A model generated the notes under the pieces. The model saw nothing but the letters and a program-made list of their open reading frames with translations. It made no database searches and was not told where the DNA came from. Positions 26,729 to 38,367 of a stretch of DNA of 64,000 nucleotides are shown one piece after another (positions within the stretch are counted from its first letter, which is position 1; each line of letters begins with the position of its first letter). Where the stretch lies: the NCBI RefSeq assembly GCF_003315245.1, contig NZ_QNRT01000004.1, positions 62,001 to 126,000 on the forward strand, written 5' to 3'. The DNA is from Arenicella xantha (GTDB lineage: Bacteria > Pseudomonadota > Gammaproteobacteria > Arenicellales > Arenicellaceae). Made by a program: the position numbers and the translations under genes.

Positions 26729-27469
26729 ATGAGCAATAGGACTCTCTATATTTTTTCAATTTCGCATTATTGTGAGAAAGCGCGGTGGGCTATGGACTAT
26801 CTTGGATTAGATTACGATGTTCAGCCGTTGATGCCTGGCAAACATAGTGTTGTCGCTAAGTCATTGGGCTTGGCGCGTGGGTCAATGCCTTTTTTGCGAT
26901 TGCCGGAGCAGGTCATACAAGGTTCCGATAAAATCGTTGACTGGGCTGACTCGGTGACGAGTAGCGGGCGCTCATTGCAAAGTGACGCGCAGCTTGCATG
27001 CGACATTGAGCAGCGTTTAGATGACTTAGTTGGTGTGCATGTGCGCCGCCATTATTACTCCGAGGCTTTAGTTGAACATCCGAGCATTGTGTTGCCGGTT
27101 TTTTTGCGTGGACTGAGTTGGCTCGACAAAATTAAACTGCGCATGGCGTGGCCGATGATTTGCAAACGAATGATTAAATTAATGGATTTAGGTTCTAAGC
27201 AGGGTCAGGAATCACTTGAAATCGTACAACGCGAGCTTGATTGGTTAGACGGCTTATTATCTGATGGGCGTCAATTTTTAGCTGGTGGTAGTGAGCTGTC
27301 GCGCGCAGATATTACCGCAGCGAGTTTGCTAGCGCCCTATGTGTTACCACCTGAGCATAGCCAAAGCATGTATGTAAAGCTGCCGCCACGTTTGGCTCAA
27401 ACCGCAGATCAATGGCGCTCTCGACCCATCATGCAAAAGGTGCTGTCATTCTATGCGCAGTTTCGCTAG
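26729..27469 (+). CDS. Glutathione S-transferase-like protein
   Basis: 246 residues. The N-terminal thioredoxin-fold domain starts SISHYCEKARW, with Cys15 in the position of the catalytic residue, followed by the SMPFLRL cis-proline segment and a glutamine/serine (QGSDKI) glutathione-binding loop. The C-terminal helical domain (100-246) is typical of GSTs. The role could be detoxification or thiol transfer. The promoter region lies between it and the divergent YadG-like gene. Confidence 0.85.
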   Translation: MSNRTLYIFSISHYCEKARWAMDYLGLDYDVQPLMPGKHSVVAKSLGLARGSMPFLRLPEQVIQGSDKIVDWADSVTSSGRSLQSDAQLACDIEQRLDDLVGVHVRRHYYSEALVEHPSIVLPVFLRGLSWLDKIKLRMAWPMICKRMIKLMDLGSKQGQESLEIVQRELDWLDGLLSDGRQFLAGGSELSRADITAASLLAPYVLPPEHSQSMYVKLPPRLAQTADQWRSRPIMQKVLSFYAQFR

Positions 27470-27504
27470 CGTTGCTGTTGTGTATCAAGGTGACGGTTTA
27501 AATT

Positions 27505-28698
27505 ATGCGTGACAGTCATGTCGATGTCGTTGTGTTGGGCGGTGGCGCCGCTGGCCTGTTTGCCGCGGCGACGGCCGCTCAGCGAGGGCGGCGAGTGTTA
27601 CTGCTTGAGGCTAGCAATAAGCTGGGAAAGAAAATCTTAATGTCTGGTGGTGGTCGTTGCAATTTTACAAACCTTGAAGTTAATGCAGATAATTTTATTT
27701 GTCCGAATCCGCATTTTGTGAAATCTGCGTTAAAACAGTACACCAACTGGGATTTCATTGCGCTGGTCTCCAAGAGTGGCATTGACTATCACGAGAAAGG
27801 GCACGGTCAACTGTTTGCTGATCACTCCGCTAAAGATATTTTGGCTATGTTGGTTGGTGAATGCCAAGCTGCCGGAGTCCAGACTCAATTAAATACCGCG
27901 ATAGTGGCGTTAACATACGATCAGTGCTACCACCTTCAGACAACCGCGCATACCTTGTCGGCTGACAGTGTTGTCGTTGCGACTGGGGGCTTGTCGATCC
28001 CCACGCTGGGCGGTGCGACTGGTTTCGGCTATTCGTTGGCGCGGCAATTTGGTTTGACAGTAAATCCCACGATACCATCACTAGTGCCGATGACGCTCAC
28101 CGGTAAGTGGCATTCCTTTTCAACCGCGTTAGCGGGAGTTTCGTTGCCGGTTGTGGCATCGGTGGCCTCCAAAGGGTTTGCTGAAAGCTTATTGTTTACT
28201 CATCGTGGAATCAGCGGCCCAGCGATTTTGCAACTTTCTAACTACTGGGAGTTGGGCGAGTCCATCACGCTTGATTTGCTGCCGTCGGAAGAGGTCGACA
28301 GTTTATTGGCCGAGGCCAAGCGCCAGTCGCCTAAAATGATTATCAATACTCTATTGATAGAATATCTGCCCAAGTCATTGGTGCTGGCCATGCAGGAGGT
28401 CTGGTGGCCTCATAAGGCCGGCAAAACGCTGCACGAATTTAGCTTTGCTGAATTGAGTGAGATTGCTTTACACATTAATGCGTGGGACTTAACTCCGTCG
28501 GGTACCGAGGGCTACCGCACCGCGGAAGTAACGCGCGGTGGTGTTGATGTAGCTAAAATCTCATCTAAAACCATGCAAGTTCAGGGTCATCCCGGCCTCT
28601 TTTTTATTGGTGAAGTGTTAGATGTAACTGGGCATTTGGGCGGATTTAACTTTCAATGGGCCTGGTCTTCGGGTTATGTTGCTGGTCAGAACGCCTAG
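27505..28698 (+). CDS. HI0933/YhiN family FAD-dependent oxidoreductase
   Basis: 397 residues. The dinucleotide-binding GGGAAGLFAA (13-22) and the family motif MSGGGRCNFTN (around 47-57) identify the HI0933/YhiN flavoprotein family. The C-terminal HLGGFNFQWAWSSGY block also binds FAD. The physiological substrate is not established. Full length for the family. It ends 10 bases before the Rieske gene. Confidence 0.94.
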   Translation: MRDSHVDVVVLGGGAAGLFAAATAAQRGRRVLLLEASNKLGKKILMSGGGRCNFTNLEVNADNFICPNPHFVKSALKQYTNWDFIALVSKSGIDYHEKGHGQLFADHSAKDILAMLVGECQAAGVQTQLNTAIVALTYDQCYHLQTTAHTLSADSVVVATGGLSIPTLGGATGFGYSLARQFGLTVNPTIPSLVPMTLTGKWHSFSTALAGVSLPVVASVASKGFAESLLFTHRGISGPAILQLSNYWELGESITLDLLPSEEVDSLLAEAKRQSPKMIINTLLIEYLPKSLVLAMQEVWWPHKAGKTLHEFSFAELSEIALHINAWDLTPSGTEGYRTAEVTRGGVDVAKISSKTMQVQGHPGLFFIGEVLDVTGHLGGFNFQWAWSSGYVAGQNA

Positions 28699-28708
28699 GA
28701 GAAAAATT

Positions 28709-29860
28709 GTGAACGCGGAATTTTACCAAGCCCAGATTCAAACGCTGTTGTCGATGGTAGACCAGAAAAAAGGTGACGAGGCTGAGTCAGTGCAACGACT
28801 GGCGGCGCAAGATTATCGTTGTGAGGAGCGATTAAGCCAAGAAAAAGCATTATTTCGACGTCTGCCTTTGCTGGTGGCGCACGAGTCCGAACTTGCTAAT
28901 CACGGCGATTATTTAGTGCGAGAAATTGATGGTCGCTCTTGGTTGCTAACGCGCGATGCAGAAGGGCAAGTGCATGCGCTCCTCAACTATTGTCAGCATC
29001 GTGGCACCAAGCTGGAACACTCCAAAGCGGGCTGTAAGAAGCGTTTTAGTTGTCCATATCATGCCTGGACTTACGCTCTGGATGGAAGTTTGTTAGCCAT
29101 TCCACGCGCGGATTTGTTTCCCAAGTTAGACAAGTCAGACAAGGCTCTAAAGCGCGGGCACCTTGAGCAAGCCTTTGGATTCCTGTGGTTAACGCAAGAT
29201 CAAACTCAGCTTAAATCGGTACGCGAATTCGTTGGTGGTTTAGCGCCGGAGTTGGACGCTTTGGATCTCGGTTCGCATCATGTGTATTTTGACAAAACGA
29301 GACCGTTGCAAGCTAACTGGAAGTTTCCAATCTATGCATTCTTGGAGTCTTATCATATTAGTACCTTGCACCGGAACTCAATTGCTGAATTCTTTGTGCA
29401 AAACGTGGCGCATAGTGAGCGCTTCGGACCCCATATTCGCTCCTTCGTTCCGCGCAAAAATATTGGAGATTTAAACGGCGCGGATTTGGCTAATGTGACG
29501 ATGTCAGAGTTTATAACACCGACCAATATTGTGTTTCCAAATGTCTGCATGATCGCGCATCCGACCAGCTACACGGTTATCACTATGTGGCCGGGCGAGA
29601 AGCCTGGTAGCAGTCTATGGCGACACATGTTGTTGGTGCCAAATAAGCCGAATAGTGAATCAGAGCGTGCTCATTATGATAAAACCATAGCGGTATTAGA
29701 TGGCATTACGTATGAAAAAGAGGATTTTTGGGTGTCAGAGCAACTGCAGCAAGGGATTGATGCCGGCGCGATTGACGAGTTGGTATTGGGTACCAACGAA
29801 TTGATGCTTAAGGTGTTCAGCGACACGATGGACGACTACTTAAACGAGTCGAAACAATAA
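28709..29860 (+). CDS. Rieske non-heme iron ring-hydroxylating oxygenase alpha subunit
   Basis: 383 residues from GTG 28709, chosen because TAGGAG lies just upstream; a longer frame from 28676 overlaps the previous gene. The Rieske [2Fe-2S] ligands are Cys95-x-His97 and Cys115-x2-His118. The catalytic iron histidines are His216 and His221 in ESYHISTLH. Such enzymes hydroxylate or demethylate aromatic, betaine-like or steroid substrates and need a reductase, which is not adjacent. The substrate cannot be read from sequence. Confidence 0.92.
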   Translation: MNAEFYQAQIQTLLSMVDQKKGDEAESVQRLAAQDYRCEERLSQEKALFRRLPLLVAHESELANHGDYLVREIDGRSWLLTRDAEGQVHALLNYCQHRGTKLEHSKAGCKKRFSCPYHAWTYALDGSLLAIPRADLFPKLDKSDKALKRGHLEQAFGFLWLTQDQTQLKSVREFVGGLAPELDALDLGSHHVYFDKTRPLQANWKFPIYAFLESYHISTLHRNSIAEFFVQNVAHSERFGPHIRSFVPRKNIGDLNGADLANVTMSEFITPTNIVFPNVCMIAHPTSYTVITMWPGEKPGSSLWRHMLLVPNKPNSESERAHYDKTIAVLDGITYEKEDFWVSEQLQQGIDAGAIDELVLGTNELMLKVFSDTMDDYLNESKQ

Positions 29861-29910
29861 GGCTAAATAGAGCGATATTGTAGTGACTTACCGCCGTCAC
29901 TGATGTGGCT

Positions 29911-30459
29911 TTAACTTGAGTGTATAGGTTTTTGTTTGCCTAGCAGTACGTACACGGCGCCGGTTCCACCGTCGTTTGCTGGCGTTGAGACCACCGCAAC
30001 CACGTGTTGATTTTTGCTTAACCAGCCAATTAACATGTTTTTCAAAACCGGCATGCGGCCAGCCGAATTGCGACCTTTGCCATGCACTATGCGCACCGCG
30101 CTAACTTTGTCGCGAGCACACTCATTAATAAAGCCATGAGTTTGCTGTTTGGCTTCGCTAACGATGAGCCCATGTAAATCCAGCTCATCTTGAATTGCAT
30201 AGTCGCCGCGCCGTAACTTTTTAAGTAGACGAGTTGAGAAGCCCGCACGCAGAAACTTAAGTTCATCGCCGCTCTCAAAGCTAGCCGTTTCATCGGACTC
30301 CTCAAGCAACTCTTGCATGACTCGCTCATCATCCAAGAGTCGTTGTCGAGGAGTGGGGTCGGCCGGTTTGCGGTAAGGTTTGATCTTATCCTGTTTGAGC
30401 GGTCGTACGCCTAAGCCAAGCAGGCGACTCATGCTTTCGGGGTCGTCGTGCGATGTCAT
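29911..30459 (-). CDS. Smr domain protein
   Basis: 182 residues. A polar N-terminal half leads to the small MutS-related domain from about 90, with LDLHG at 93-97 and HGKGRNSAG near 136. Small stand-alone Smr proteins are nucleases or nucleic-acid-binding proteins, for example SmrA/SmrB; SmrB cleaves mRNA at collided ribosomes. This one is of similar length to SmrB but the N-terminal half differs. It ends 50 bases from the convergent Rieske gene. Confidence 0.9.
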   Translation of the reverse strand: MTSHDDPESMSRLLGLGVRPLKQDKIKPYRKPADPTPRQRLLDDERVMQELLEESDETASFESGDELKFLRAGFSTRLLKKLRRGDYAIQDELDLHGLIVSEAKQQTHGFINECARDKVSAVRIVHGKGRNSAGRMPVLKNMLIGWLSKNQHVVAVVSTPANDGGTGAVYVLLGKQKPIHSS

Positions 30460-30506
30460 TGCGCTGTGTGACTGGTGTTACGTTCCGCGGTCGACTGAAT
30501 TACTCT

Positions 30507-31517
<1,011 letters not shown>

Positions 31518-31767
31518 TTAAGCGAGCGATTTTAATGAATTTGCGGCACCATTGATAGCGAGCTGGCAAAATTAACCGGTACCGCAAAAACCAGAGTCTA
31601 ACGAATCGTTAGGAATGGTGTTATTCGGATTTATTCGCGTTAGAATATGCGGCTTGCGAGCGATTCTATGCTAGTTGGGTTGGGGATTGGGTGAAAATGG
31701 TCACTCGTCACGCAACGCCGAATAGTTTGACGTTCCAGTTAGACGCAAACAACGTAGATATACGAGC

Positions 31768-34092
31768 ATGCCACAGGCTAAACGAAAACAAATCAAAGAA
31801 ACAGAGCAGGGGTTGTTATCACCGCGCGTCAAGGAATTGAGCTCGGAGATAGGCGTCGTTGTCAGCGCATTTTTGTCGATTTACGCACTATTGTCTTTGC
31901 TGACTTACAGTCCGCTTGATCCTGGTTGGTCGCACAGTGGCGGGTCGGGTCGCGAAGTCAGCAATCTAGGCGGCCAGTTTGGTGCTAATTTCTCCGATAT
32001 GTTGTTGCACGGCTTTGGGTATATCTCATTTCTCGTTCCAATCATGATCTTGGCGATTGGAATCAACTATTTTCGTCATCGTCATAGCACAGAGGAGCCG
32101 TCCTATCTAAAGCGAGTATTGGTTGCCACAGGTTTTTTGATAACTGTGATGGGCGGCTGTGGTCTAGAGAATTTACATTTTAACCATTGGGCCGCTGACG
32201 AGCACTTTAATGCTGGCGGCTATCTTGGGGGCTGGTTAACCAGTGGTTTAGTCGAAATGTTTGGTCAAATTGGATCAACGTTATTGATGGTTACATTGTT
32301 CCTGATTGGGGTAACAATATTTTCCGGTTTATCGTGGTTCCGCTTAATGGACAATATCGGTGCGGGCATCTTCAATATGGTTGAGCGATTTCGTGATCAA
32401 CGTGAAGAAAAGCAGGATCGTGAAATTGGCGCTAAGGCTCGAATTGTGCGGCAAGAGACGGTGACCGAGCTTAAAGAAAAAGTCAAAGTAGCACCGACGA
32501 TTATGCCCAAAATCGCACCGTCCGCCGCAATAAGCGATGACAGCGGGCGCATGGAGCGAGAAAAGCAAGCGAACTTGTTTGATGCAATGCATAGTTCTAA
32601 TGATGCGCTGCCGGCTTTATCGCTGCTAGATGCGCCAGAACCACAAGTGTTTGGCTACTCTGATGAGGAACTCAATGCCTTGTCAGTGCTGTTGGTAAAG
32701 AAATTAGCTGATTTTAATGTGCCCGTAGAAGTTGTGAGCGTGCACCAAGGGCCGGTGATCACTCGCTTCGAAATAGATCCGGCGCCAGGTATCAAAGCAG
32801 CCACCATTGTGGGATTAGCGCGCGACTTGGCTCGGGCGATGTCTACGATGAGTGTGCGAGTGGTAGAAAATATTCCAGGGAAATCGTATTTAGGGATTGA
32901 GATTCCGAATGAATCGCGTGAAATAGTGCGTTTAGTTGAAGGTTTGTCGTCGAGTCAGTTTGAAGACATGAACTCGCCGCTAGCCTTGGTGCTTGGTAAA
33001 GATATTAGCGGCAAAACGGTTATCGCTGACCTAGCGAAAATGCCTCACGTGCTGATCGCTGGAACCACTGGGTCGGGGAAATCAGTTTGTATTAACGCAC
33101 TTATCTTAAGCCTGATCTACAAGGCGACAGCTCAGCAAGTGCGTATGATTATGATCGATCCAAAAATGCTGGAGTTGTCGGTCTACGAAGGTATTCCGCA
33201 CTTATTGTGCCCAGTAGTCACCGATATGAGTGAGGCGGCGAATGCGTTACGTTGGAGTATCGTTGAAATGGAGCGCCGCTATAAACTGATGTCGGAATTA
33301 GGAGTTCGAAATCTTGCTGGATACAATCGTAAGGTCAAGTTAGCCGAAGAGTCTGGCGCGCCGATTCTAGACCCTATGGTACGTGAAGGGCAGGTAGCAG
33401 AGCCTCTGCAAGAACTACCTTGTTTGGTCGTTATTATTGATGAATTGGCTGATCTGATGATGTCGGTGGGTAAGAAAGTTGAGGAGCTGATTACTCGTTT
33501 GGCACAAAAGGGTCGCGCATCGGGTGTGCATTTAATCCTTGCGACCCAACGGCCGTCAGTAGATGTTATTACGGGTCTGTTGAAGGCTAATATTCCAACC
33601 CGGATCGCGTTTCAAGTATCGTCCAAGGTGGACTCACGCACCATCATCGATCAGATGGGTGCAGAGATGTTGCTAGGTCATGGGGATATGTTGTATCTGC
33701 CGCCGGGCACCAGTCTGCCCGATCGAGTGCACGGCAGTTTTGTGTCTGACAAAGAAGTGCATTGTGTGGTTACCTCACTCAAAGGTAAAAGCGAACCTGA
33801 GTACGACGAGAGTATTTTGAGTGCGCCCAAAGAGGTGAATGATGCCTTGCCGAGTGCGTTTCGTGACGATGCGGTTAACGATGATCCAGAAAACGACCCC
33901 CTTTACGATCAAGCGGTAGAATTCGTTACTCGCACGCGCAAAGCGTCCATATCATCGGTCCAGCGGCAGTTGCGAGTAGGGTATAACCGTGCGGCGCGTA
34001 TGATCGAGACCATGGAGATGACAGGCGTTATCACCGCGGCTGAAGACAATGGTCGTCGTGAGGTGCTCGCTCCGCCTCCCGTGGAAGACTGA
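31768..34092 (+). CDS. ftsK: DNA translocase FtsK
   Basis: 774 residues. Four membrane segments (about 30-55, 72-90, 112-128, 165-192) anchor it at the septum. A short, charged linker (to about 270) leads to the RecA-like motor, with Walker A GTTGSGKS at 432-439 and Walker B VVIIDELADL around Asp558. The C-terminal gamma winged helix (about 705-770) recognises KOPS sites that direct chromosome dimer resolution with XerCD. The linker is much shorter than in E. coli FtsK (1329 residues) but this size is normal in many other bacteria. First gene of ftsK-lolA-crcB-serS. Confidence 0.97.
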   Translation: MPQAKRKQIKETEQGLLSPRVKELSSEIGVVVSAFLSIYALLSLLTYSPLDPGWSHSGGSGREVSNLGGQFGANFSDMLLHGFGYISFLVPIMILAIGINYFRHRHSTEEPSYLKRVLVATGFLITVMGGCGLENLHFNHWAADEHFNAGGYLGGWLTSGLVEMFGQIGSTLLMVTLFLIGVTIFSGLSWFRLMDNIGAGIFNMVERFRDQREEKQDREIGAKARIVRQETVTELKEKVKVAPTIMPKIAPSAAISDDSGRMEREKQANLFDAMHSSNDALPALSLLDAPEPQVFGYSDEELNALSVLLVKKLADFNVPVEVVSVHQGPVITRFEIDPAPGIKAATIVGLARDLARAMSTMSVRVVENIPGKSYLGIEIPNESREIVRLVEGLSSSQFEDMNSPLALVLGKDISGKTVIADLAKMPHVLIAGTTGSGKSVCINALILSLIYKATAQQVRMIMIDPKMLELSVYEGIPHLLCPVVTDMSEAANALRWSIVEMERRYKLMSELGVRNLAGYNRKVKLAEESGAPILDPMVREGQVAEPLQELPCLVVIIDELADLMMSVGKKVEELITRLAQKGRASGVHLILATQRPSVDVITGLLKANIPTRIAFQVSSKVDSRTIIDQMGAEMLLGHGDMLYLPPGTSLPDRVHGSFVSDKEVHCVVTSLKGKSEPEYDESILSAPKEVNDALPSAFRDDAVNDDPENDPLYDQAVEFVTRTRKASISSVQRQLRVGYNRAARMIETMEMTGVITAAEDNGRREVLAPPPVED

Positions 34093-34096
34093 ATAA

Positions 34097-34756
34097 ATGA
34101 GAATTGAAAACATGTTAAATGTTCGTCAAGTGTTAGTAGTGCCGCTGGTGTTGGCGGTAGGATTTGGGTGGTCTGTTGTGAGCTTGGCTTCTGAGGCAAT
34201 GTTGCGAAGCTTCTTCGCTGATGTCGATACTCTGCAGGCTGATTTTACACAACGAGTCACGGATGAAAGTGGTATGACACTCGAGTTCAGTTCGGGTGTT
34301 TTTTCGTTATCGCGGCCAGGTCGGTTTCGTTGGGACTATAAAAGTGATGATCCAGACCTCGAGCAAGGCATGCAAATCGTTTCAGACGGTGTTGCGATCA
34401 CGTTTTATGAGCCTGATTTGGCGACCGCAACGATTCGCAGTTTCGATCAAGCGGTCCAGCAAGTGCCGACCATGGCGTTAGTGCAAGCGGGCGATCGACT
34501 CGATAAGCTTTTCACTATTGTTGACTACGGTTTGACCGATGGCCTGAGTTGGGTTGCGCTTAAGCCGAAAGATGAAAATGCAGGTTATCAGGAGCTGATG
34601 ATAGGATTTAACGCCGGCAAGCTAAATACCATTGTGCTGACCGATGCGTTAGGCAATGAAACACGCTTAGTGTTGTCGAAATTACAGGCAAATCGAACCT
34701 TGCCTACAGGCACTTTTAAGCTCGACCTGTCGAGTGATGTCGACGTCGTCCAGTAG
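34097..34756 (+). CDS. lolA: Outer-membrane lipoprotein carrier protein LolA
   Basis: 219 residues with a signal peptide (to about residue 32). The conserved LQADFTQRV and GRFRWDYKSD motifs are typical of LolA. It shuttles lipoproteins from LolCDE to LolB across the periplasm. The gene starts four bases after the ftsK stop, and crcB begins 19 bases after its stop, so the cluster is a tight operon. Confidence 0.96.
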   Translation: MRIENMLNVRQVLVVPLVLAVGFGWSVVSLASEAMLRSFFADVDTLQADFTQRVTDESGMTLEFSSGVFSLSRPGRFRWDYKSDDPDLEQGMQIVSDGVAITFYEPDLATATIRSFDQAVQQVPTMALVQAGDRLDKLFTIVDYGLTDGLSWVALKPKDENAGYQELMIGFNAGKLNTIVLTDALGNETRLVLSKLQANRTLPTGTFKLDLSSDVDVVQ

Positions 34757-34775
34757 GCGTTTGGTCGCTAACTAT

Positions 34776-35147
34776 ATGTTTTATTTGGCAATAATGTTGG
34801 CCGGTGGTACTGGCGTTTTATTGCGATATTTGCTGACTCGGCTGACTGTTCATTTAGGATGGTCTGCGCTACCATTCGGCACAATTATTGCAAACCTCGT
34901 GGGATGCTTTTTAATCGGTTACTTATCTTGGGTGTTGGTGCACCGTTGGCCGGTTTCGCCTGAGACGCAAGTCGTTTTAACTACTGGTTTTCTTGGTGGG
35001 TTCACAACCTTTTCAGCTTTCTCTTTAGAGGCTTTGATGATGTTTGAGCACGGGGCTGAAGTTAAAGCATTTGCTTATATTGCGCTTCAAGTTATTCTCG
35101 GAATTTCAATGTGTTTGCTGGGTTTGATGCTGGCAAAACACGCCTAA
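34776..35147 (+). CDS. crcB: Fluoride ion channel CrcB/Fluc
   Basis: 123 residues from ATG 34776; an in-frame GTG at 34734 would overlap lolA and is less likely. Four membrane spans, the GGTGVLLRYLL start and the GFLGGFTTFSAFS signature define the Fluc family; the Phe-box and Thr/Ser track residues are present. It exports fluoride as a dual-topology dimer. No fluoride riboswitch is visible upstream, as the gene sits inside the operon. Confidence 0.95.
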   Translation: MFYLAIMLAGGTGVLLRYLLTRLTVHLGWSALPFGTIIANLVGCFLIGYLSWVLVHRWPVSPETQVVLTTGFLGGFTTFSAFSLEALMMFEHGAEVKAFAYIALQVILGISMCLLGLMLAKHA

Positions 35148-35160
35148 CTTATTTCTATAA

Positions 35161-36438
<1,278 letters not shown>

Positions 36439-36810
36439 ATAGTAATAGGGAAGCTAATTAAGTTGTTCACTGAACTGGCTTTAACGGTTGGGTTTTCTGC
36501 GTCTGAGATTGTCAATCAGTGTTAAAAAACCGCTTTGCTGCCGAACAACTTCAATAAAACGCTCTAAATTGCCGTAAACTATTCATTATTCGAGCTTTTT
36601 GGTATGATCAACGGATAGGGGTGTTTTACGGCGTCTGGGTCAGGTTGTTGATAGCCGGAAAACAAGAGTGTCGTGTTGGGTTGTGGCTGTATAGGCTGCA
36701 GTTGATTCGCTGGGTTGGCGTTAATCGACTGAGAGTGACCTTGCAGCATTTTGTGTGTTTTGAAAAAATATAGGCCTTCTATGGTGACTTTGTATTCAAG
36801 GGTGTTTTCG
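36439..36810. other. Leader and promoter region of the exopolysaccharide operon
   Basis: About 370 bases with no confident gene. It contains an extended -10 promoter candidate at 36600-36608 and possible in-frame upstream starts for the next gene (36751 and 36781). I looked for an ops/JUMPstart element, often present before polysaccharide operons, and did not find one. Confidence 0.5.
36600..36608 (+). promoter_or_regulatory. Candidate extended -10 promoter of the exopolysaccharide operon
   Basis: TGGTATGAT fits the extended -10 consensus TGNTATAAT at eight of nine positions and lies about 200 bases upstream of the first gene at 36811. No strong -35 hexamer is spaced 16-18 bases upstream, which extended -10 promoters can tolerate. 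Confidence 0.4.
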
Positions 36811-38358
36811 ATGAAAGCGTCTGTGCGGTTGGGCAATGAAAATCAAGTCGAGGTGTTCCGAGTGACGCCTTGGTTTCGCGCATGTCTGCGTAATTCAGCT
36901 GGATTAGCTAAGCGAGCTTGCTTAATGTTGGCCGTGGTGCCCGCATTGGCTGTACCATTAGCTTCTGCGCAACAAACGCCGCCAGTGCTCAATGATGATG
37001 GCTATAAGGTCAAACCTATTGAGGAGAGCGAGTTTGACAATGACAGTGACTACTTTGTAAAAGGTTGGCAGCAATCGGTGCCTCGTCAGGATTATGAGGA
37101 TACTGAGTTCGGCGCGCTTATGTACAATGAAGCAAGTACTCCGACACGCCTCGAAGTGTTGCGCTTGTTAAGCAAAGATACACCATCAATATTGGTTTTT
37201 CTTACTGCCGTATCGATGGGCCTCGACGTTGAGACAGTTCTGCAAGCTGCTGCTCGATATCAACCGAATAAAGGGCGTGATTTGGCTGCGTCGGCCGTTG
37301 AAATTTTACCGCTCATCCCCGATGCGCCTCAGTATGTTTACAATACTTACGAATTGGATGACCTCGAACGAGACGATGAGACGCAGCCGTACTCTGTTGC
37401 CGAGGTTATGGAACGTTTTTTTGACGATCGACGTGTGCTCGGGCCGGCGCCGGACTGGATTGAAGGTCAGTATCACTTTCTAGCTTCAGCGGCCGAGTTA
37501 GTTCGTTTACGCGAGCCCAAAAAAAATATCAGTTGGTACAAGTCACGGTCCACTCAAGATGTCTCGAGTCGCCCGATATTTATTTCGCTATATGAAGAAA
37601 ATGGTTCGGTGTTGATTGATAGTCAGCAACGGATTGAGCGCGCGTTAGCGGCCGATAAAAATGCGATGGTGCCGGTGGTGTTTATATTTAATCGGGTGAA
37701 CGAACGTTCAGCTGATGAGTTAGGTGAGGAATATCCGGCCACAATTCAAGGCGTTCAGCGCGCATATATGGAGCGTGGCCTGATGTTAACGCCTGCCCCT
37801 GAGTGGGAGACCGGTGAATATCATATCGCAGCGGATATCGATGAGTTTTATGATGTGTTCGATATTCCTGAAGAGCAGGATTTTGAACCTGAAGCATGGC
37901 AAACATTATTAGCCGAAGCCGAAAATTACTCTGTCACTGATACTTCACTCATTGCCGTTATTATCGGCTCTGGTGATGGCGAAGGTGAAGGTAGTTCGTC
38001 AGGTTTACTAAATGAAACCAGCCAATATGCCACTTGGGACGACCCGCGTAGCGAGGAAGCTTTTCCGTATGTGGATCCGAGTGATGGTTCGCCGATGACT
38101 CTAAAAGCAATTGTTGGTAAAGGTATTATTCTAAATCGTCCAGATTTGGTTGCGGCCCTTAACGCCTTGGGCGTCGAGGAATTGCCGATTGTGTTTTATT
38201 ACATTGATAATAATCGTGTGAAACCGTTTCTTAAGCGACCACAGGTGCTAATCGATTCGATTACCGGTAACGCAAGAATCCCTGGCCGCTTCAATGGCGG
38301 TGGCGGAATTTCGCCTCCTCCGCTATGCGCTTCACCTCCTTGTACTGAGCGACCATAA
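36811..38358 (+). CDS. Secreted protein with an internal duplication, head of exopolysaccharide operon
   Basis: 515 residues from ATG 36811 (AAGGG upstream); earlier in-frame starts at 36751 and 36781 are possible. A long N-region precedes a hydrophobic signal segment ending LASAQQ (about 53). Two ~60-residue repeats occupy about 175-233 and 288-347; each ends with nearly the same motif, PAPDWIEGQYH (212-222) and PAPEWETGEYH (328-338). A third related segment (IVFYYIDNNRVKPF, from 460) may be a partial copy. The C-terminus is Gly-rich, then Pro-rich with two cysteines. I recognise no family. Position suggests a periplasmic or surface partner of the barrel and the Wza-like protein. Confidence 0.75.
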   Translation: MKASVRLGNENQVEVFRVTPWFRACLRNSAGLAKRACLMLAVVPALAVPLASAQQTPPVLNDDGYKVKPIEESEFDNDSDYFVKGWQQSVPRQDYEDTEFGALMYNEASTPTRLEVLRLLSKDTPSILVFLTAVSMGLDVETVLQAAARYQPNKGRDLAASAVEILPLIPDAPQYVYNTYELDDLERDDETQPYSVAEVMERFFDDRRVLGPAPDWIEGQYHFLASAAELVRLREPKKNISWYKSRSTQDVSSRPIFISLYEENGSVLIDSQQRIERALAADKNAMVPVVFIFNRVNERSADELGEEYPATIQGVQRAYMERGLMLTPAPEWETGEYHIAADIDEFYDVFDIPEEQDFEPEAWQTLLAEAENYSVTDTSLIAVIIGSGDGEGEGSSSGLLNETSQYATWDDPRSEEAFPYVDPSDGSPMTLKAIVGKGIILNRPDLVAALNALGVEELPIVFYYIDNNRVKPFLKRPQVLIDSITGNARIPGRFNGGGGISPPPLCASPPCTERP

Positions 38359-38367
38359 GACACCAAC

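Noticed and set aside
29882-29901. Hairpin between the Rieske and Smr genes as a terminator
   Set aside because: Six-pair AGTGAC/GTCACT stem with no T tract on either side; too weak to call.
34700-34776. Fluoride riboswitch before crcB
   Set aside because: The gene lies inside a tight operon and the preceding bases code for the LolA C-terminus; no riboswitch pattern is visible.
36439-36810. JUMPstart/ops element before the polysaccharide operon
   Set aside because: No GGCGGTAGC-type ops core was found in this region or in the gap at 39811-40029.
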